Positions 60,823-64,000 of a stretch of DNA of 64,000 nt are shown piece after piece. This stretch comes from Fulvivirga sp039025475. Its GTDB lineage: Bacteria > Bacteroidota > Bacteroidia > Cytophagales > Cyclobacteriaceae. The stretch's first letter is position 1, and each line of letters begins with the position of its first letter. The position numbers were made by a program, and so were the translations under genes. The notes beneath the pieces were generated by a model. It worked only from the letters and a program-made list of their open reading frames with translations. It searched no databases and was not told the DNA's origin. The DNA lies in contig JBCCOE010000004.1 in the NCBI GenBank assembly GCA_039025475.1, forward strand, positions 62,001 through 126,000. The letters are read 5' to 3'.

Positions 60823-62337
60823 CTACAAACCTAGTGTTCCAAGTGCGCCAGAATTACCAGCCCAAGTCCATGCAAAATCAGCAGCGGTAGGACCAACTGT
60901 CTTAGAACCAACCGCTACGTTAAAATCAATAGATCCACCAGGGACACCATCGAAGAAGGCTCCTGCAGCTGTAAGATCAGTTTCCCAACCGTCATTAGTA
61001 CCTGCACCATTACCTCCAAAAGTCTCTATGTTTCCGGATTCTACTCCAAAGAAATAGATATTGGTAAGGGTAGCGTTTGTATCATCATCCCAATCCACGA
61101 TATGATCAGCATTGTCACCCACATAAACTACACCTTCATCAAATACATGATTAACACCTCTTGTGTTGGACCCTTCAGGACCATCTAATTCAAAAGCAGA
61201 ACCCGTTTGAGGTGTTACAATAATGAAATTCTCTACGGTGCCGTTCCAATCTTGATCCGAATCCATGGAATCATCAAAAGAGTTCCAAACCAAAGCTCCA
61301 TTAATCGATACGTTACCACCAAAGAATTCGATTCCGTCATCAGCATTAGCAACCACTTCTACGTTGCTTATGGTAGTTGCAGAACCAACCGCACCAAGTG
61401 TCAATCCATTGATCTCGTTACCTGCACCAATGTTTGTACCTCCATGTCGGATAGAAATATATGAAATAGTACCTGAATTATCATCAGCCGTACTTCCACC
61501 GTACAAACCATTTTCGTCAGATGAAGGAATACCTTCAATCTGCAATTCCGTTAGGTTATCAGCAATAAGGTTACCGTCCTCATCTTCAATTTTTCCAGTA
61601 ATGGGTGCATTACCCAAGATAATTACACCTCCCCAAAGTCCATCTTCCGTCTCAGAGGTGGTACTTGCATAATTTCCAGCGGCGATGTCTGAAGGTTCAA
61701 TAGGATCAAGTGTAGAAGTGAAGATAATAGGAAGAGCAGCCGTACCTTGAGCATTTAGAGTACCACCCTTAGCAACTAAAAGAGCAGTAGCTGCGGCACC
61801 TTGACCTTCATTTCCCTTGATCACTGTGCCCGGCTCGATGGTCAAAGTGACTCCATCTAAAACAGTTACTCTAGTGTCAAGTTGATAAATATTAGCAGCT
61901 GTCCAGGTAATATTGGTATCTATATCTCCTCTTACACTCACAACAGGGGTTACAGGTTCAGACGTTATGGTTAGAACCGCTGTTGCATTTCCTGTATTAC
62001 CATCAGTATCGGTAACCGTTAAAATTACAGAACCGGCACCAGCAGTTGTTCCAGCAGAAAAGGTCACAGTGATAGTACCTGAAGTGGCACCAGCGGTTCC
62101 ATCAGTCGTAATTGTCGCCGTTCCTCCAGTCGGAGTAACTGCAGCACTAGCAAATCCTGCAGCAGCAGTGTAAGCAAAATCTACAGTAGCATCAGTGCTT
62201 ACTTGAACGGAGGCAGCTGCAGGTGCAGTTACAACGGGGGCATCCAAGCTAGGAGTTCCACCGTCATCATCATCACCACAAGAAGAAAGAGCGAACATCA
62301 CTCCAACTGCGGCTAAAAGAGATAATAGTTTTTTCAT
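60823..62337 (-). CDS. Beta-helix surface lipoprotein
   Basis: A 504-residue lipoprotein: signal, LSSC lipobox, then GDDDDGG. An acidic run just after the Cys resembles the Bacteroidota lipoprotein export signal for surface display. An Ig-like Ala/Thr-rich domain (~30-125) leads into a right-handed beta-helix region (LDGVTLTIEPGTVIKGNEG, GVIILGNAPITGKIED, ISYISIRHGGTNIG...). I take such proteins to be often annotated as hypothetical or, misleadingly, as 'multidrug transporter'. Located upstream of the TonB receptor, so it may be its surface-exposed binding partner (inference). Confidence 0.75.
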   Translation of the reverse strand: MKKLLSLLAAVGVMFALSSCGDDDDGGTPSLDAPVVTAPAAASVQVSTDATVDFAYTAAAGFASAAVTPTGGTATITTDGTAGATSGTITVTFSAGTTAGAGSVILTVTDTDGNTGNATAVLTITSEPVTPVVSVRGDIDTNITWTAANIYQLDTRVTVLDGVTLTIEPGTVIKGNEGQGAAATALLVAKGGTLNAQGTAALPIIFTSTLDPIEPSDIAAGNYASTTSETEDGLWGGVIILGNAPITGKIEDEDGNLIADNLTELQIEGIPSSDENGLYGGSTADDNSGTISYISIRHGGTNIGAGNEINGLTLGAVGSATTISNVEVVANADDGIEFFGGNVSINGALVWNSFDDSMDSDQDWNGTVENFIIVTPQTGSAFELDGPEGSNTRGVNHVFDEGVVYVGDNADHIVDWDDDTNATLTNIYFFGVESGNIETFGGNGAGTNDGWETDLTAAGAFFDGVPGGSIDFNVAVGSKTVGPTAADFAWTWAGNSGALGTLGL

Positions 62338-62477
62338 TGTTTTAAATAATTGAATTAAGAATTAAAATTTCTCTATTTATTGAAGCCCCAAAGGTTAGAA
62401 TTAGTTGTTAACTCAAACGGACGCTCATGTTAAGCGTCTGTTAAACTCTGTGAAGGAATCTTTAACCGTATGTTAAG

Positions 62478-62510
62478 AAAAAGCCATCGTAAAATTACGA
62501 TGGCTTTTTA
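62478..62510 (-). terminator. Intrinsic terminator after moxR
   Basis: AAAAAGCCATCGTAA and TTACGATGGCTTTTT form a long perfect stem around AA or AAA. On the minus strand it follows the MoxR stop. Confidence 0.9.
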
Positions 62511-62555
62511 AAATCGGCTTACATACTTGCAGAATTAAATTCTGCTTTACGTTAA

Positions 62556-63548
62556 CTAATTGTTAATTGGGATCTTGTTCAAGATCGTCCTGATCAGATC
62601 CTTCGTATCTATATTATCAGCTTCCGCTTCGTAATTCAATATGATTCGATGATTCAGAACGTCCAAAGCCACTTCTTTGATGTCCTCAGGTAAAACATAG
62701 TCCCGCCCTTCGAAGTAAGCTACGGCCTTAGCCGCTAAATTCAGATTTATGGATGCTCTGGGAGAAACTCCAAATTGGATGTATTCAGCGGCTTCATTTA
62801 ACCCGTACCCCTTAGGATCACGTGTAGCATAGACCAGCTCAATAATGTAACGCTCTAAGGACTCGGAAATACTGGTTTGATTGATCTCATTGCGTATGTC
62901 AAAAATATCATCCTTATTAAGGACCGTATTCACGGTATAATCGAATTTCATATTTGAGATCCTGCGCATTACCTCCAATTCCTGGTCTTTCGTAGGGTAA
63001 TCCACGTTCACCTTCATCATAAAACGATCAATCTGCGCCTCAGGCAATGGATAAGTACCTTCCTGATCTACCGGGTTTTGTGTGGCTAAAACTAGAAATG
63101 GCCGGTCTAAGTCAAAGGTTTCTTCACCGATAGTCACCTGCTTCTCTTGCATGGATTCCAGCAATGCCGACTGCACCTTAGCAGGACTTCTATTGATCTC
63201 ATCGGCCAAAATAATATTGGCGAAGATCGGTCCCTTTTTTACTTCGAACTTAGCGAGCTTCTGGTTATAGATCATAGTTCCGATCAAGTCTGCCGGTAAC
63301 AGATCCGGAGTAAACTGGATACGCTGAAAATCCAGATGTAATACATTAGCCAATGTACTTACTGTCAACGTTTTTGCTATTCCCGGCACCCCTTCTAATA
63401 AGATATGGCTTTGTGTAAAAAGACCAATCAGCAGCCTGTTGACCATCGCTTCCTGGCCTACGACTACCTTACCTACTTCGGTGAATACCTGCTTTATTTT
63501 ATCCTGATGTTCCTTCTTCTTATCAACAGTTACTTCTGGCTCTTCCAT
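62556..63548 (-). CDS. moxR: MoxR-family AAA+ ATPase
   Basis: A 330-residue AAA+ ATPase with Walker A-type LLEGVPGIAKTLTVSTLA, Walker B IILADEINRSPAKVQSALLESMQEKQVT and sensor FLVLATQNPVDQEGTYPLPEAQIDRFMM. MoxR proteins act as chaperones for VWA-domain partners; these normally follow in an operon, but a terminator lies right after it here. Partner genes may lie upstream beyond the window edge. The start codon is 82 bp from the heptamer tract. Confidence 0.92.
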   Translation of the reverse strand: MEEPEVTVDKKKEHQDKIKQVFTEVGKVVVGQEAMVNRLLIGLFTQSHILLEGVPGIAKTLTVSTLANVLHLDFQRIQFTPDLLPADLIGTMIYNQKLAKFEVKKGPIFANIILADEINRSPAKVQSALLESMQEKQVTIGEETFDLDRPFLVLATQNPVDQEGTYPLPEAQIDRFMMKVNVDYPTKDQELEVMRRISNMKFDYTVNTVLNKDDIFDIRNEINQTSISESLERYIIELVYATRDPKGYGLNEAAEYIQFGVSPRASINLNLAAKAVAYFEGRDYVLPEDIKEVALDVLNHRIILNYEAEADNIDTKDLIRTILNKIPINN

Positions 63549-63630
63549 TCTAAATTTGACGTTCTTATCACTAAATGTTAAAAGTATCGCAATATTATAG
63601 ATTTCGGTTCATAATTTTTACAAGAGGAAC

Positions 63631-64000
63631 AAGCAAAGGGCGAAGGGTGGAGAGCACAGGGCAGAGAGCGAAGGGCAAAGGGCTCAGGGCGTAGTGATTA
63701 GGGCTCAGGGCGTAGTGATTAGGGCTCAGGGCGTAGGGCGTAGGGCGTAGGGCGTAGGGCGGAGAGCTTGGGGTTGGGTTACTGGTTACTGGTCACTGGT
63801 TTACTGGTTACTGGGTGCTGGGTGCTGGGCACTTGGTACTTGGTACTTGGTACTTGGTACTTGGTACTTGGTACTTGGTACTTGGTACTTGGTACTTGAA
63901 TACGTGCTTGAGGTGTAGGGCGTAGTGCTTAGAGCATAGAGCTTGTAGCTTGTAGCTTGTAGCTTGTAGCTTGTAGCTTGTAGCTTGTAGCTTGTAGCTT
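63631..64000. repeat. Heptanucleotide tandem-repeat tract
   Basis: About 370 bp with a nearly constant 7-bp period and changing unit: GGGCGTA-type block (63638-63763), TTACTGG/GTGCTGG block (63778-63828, with occasional 8-mers), eight TACTTGG (63837-63892), a short GGGCGTA return (63918-63924), and seven TAGCTTG plus a partial copy to the window end (63946-64000). It is upstream of moxR and continues past the window. Bases 63549-63630 show nothing. Confidence 0.93.

Noticed and set aside
57670..62337. SusC/SusD polysaccharide-utilisation locus
   Set aside because: No SusD-like protein or glycoside hydrolase is present; the partner lipoprotein is a beta-helix protein.
63631..64000. CRISPR-like array
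   Set aside because: Units are 7 bp, contiguous and without unique spacers; this is a tandem microsatellite-like tract.

Overview
The window is chromosomal DNA from a Bacteroidota bacterium, most likely a marine Cytophagales-type organism (inference from gene content, not a species call). Indicators are AT-rich DNA, many short lipoprotein signal peptides, a TonB-dependent receptor with a carboxypeptidase-like N-terminal domain, a fused alpha/beta E1 dehydrogenase, atpD-atpC as a stand-alone pair, a Rho with a long charged N-terminal insert, the bacillithiol protein YtxJ, and TAnnTTTG-type -7 elements. I found no tRNA, rRNA, CRISPR array, phage or insertion sequence.

Layout. 0.1-8.5 kb: kynurenine monooxygenase, a TerB-like protein, an MltF-like lytic transglycosylase, DUF4286, a GNAT acetyltransferase, a prolyl oligopeptidase, a TspO-like membrane protein and serS. 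8.7-16.8 kb: rho, an Fe-S serine dehydratase, an upp/antiporter/membrane-protein operon, an M42 peptidase and an hpt-adk-obg operon. 16.8-29.9 kb: grpE-dnaJ, an ABC exporter, an orphan histidine kinase, atpDC, an RluA-type synthase, prfC and dnaK. 30-41.1 kb: a DUF4932-like metalloprotease, an alpha carbonic anhydrase, lipA, ytxJ coupled to a very basic exported repeat protein, a 2-oxoacid dehydrogenase E1, an M16 peptidase, ispF and mnmD. 41.3-47.3 kb: glutamate synthase gltBD.

The most interesting region is 47.4-53.6 kb. Five minus-strand genes encode two ATP-grasp-type ligases, a GCS2/YbdK carboxylate-amine ligase, a class I glutamine amidotransferase and an alpha/beta hydrolase; a second hydrolase is divergent. 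These are the parts of a small amide or peptide biosynthetic pathway. It lies beside the glutamate-making gltBD operon. Four copies of a 15-bp dyad related to AGTGGTCTGACGACT sit in its two control regions. They fit the GntR/FadR-type pattern TnGTnnnACnA, and one pair also forms a terminator-like hairpin. A decayed copy of the second hydrolase's 3' end lies about 1 kb downstream of that gene.

53.8-63.5 kb is mainly envelope: unknown lipoproteins, an OmpA/SPOR-like protein, a large TonB-dependent receptor, a beta-helix-type lipoprotein and a MoxR ATPase. The last 370 bp is a heptanucleotide tandem-repeat tract that changes its repeat unit several times while keeping a 7-bp period. A second unusual item is the 783-residue exported protein at 34.3-36.6 kb. 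It is built from 43- and 36-residue repeats around an aromatic-x-Gly core and lies one base from ytxJ.
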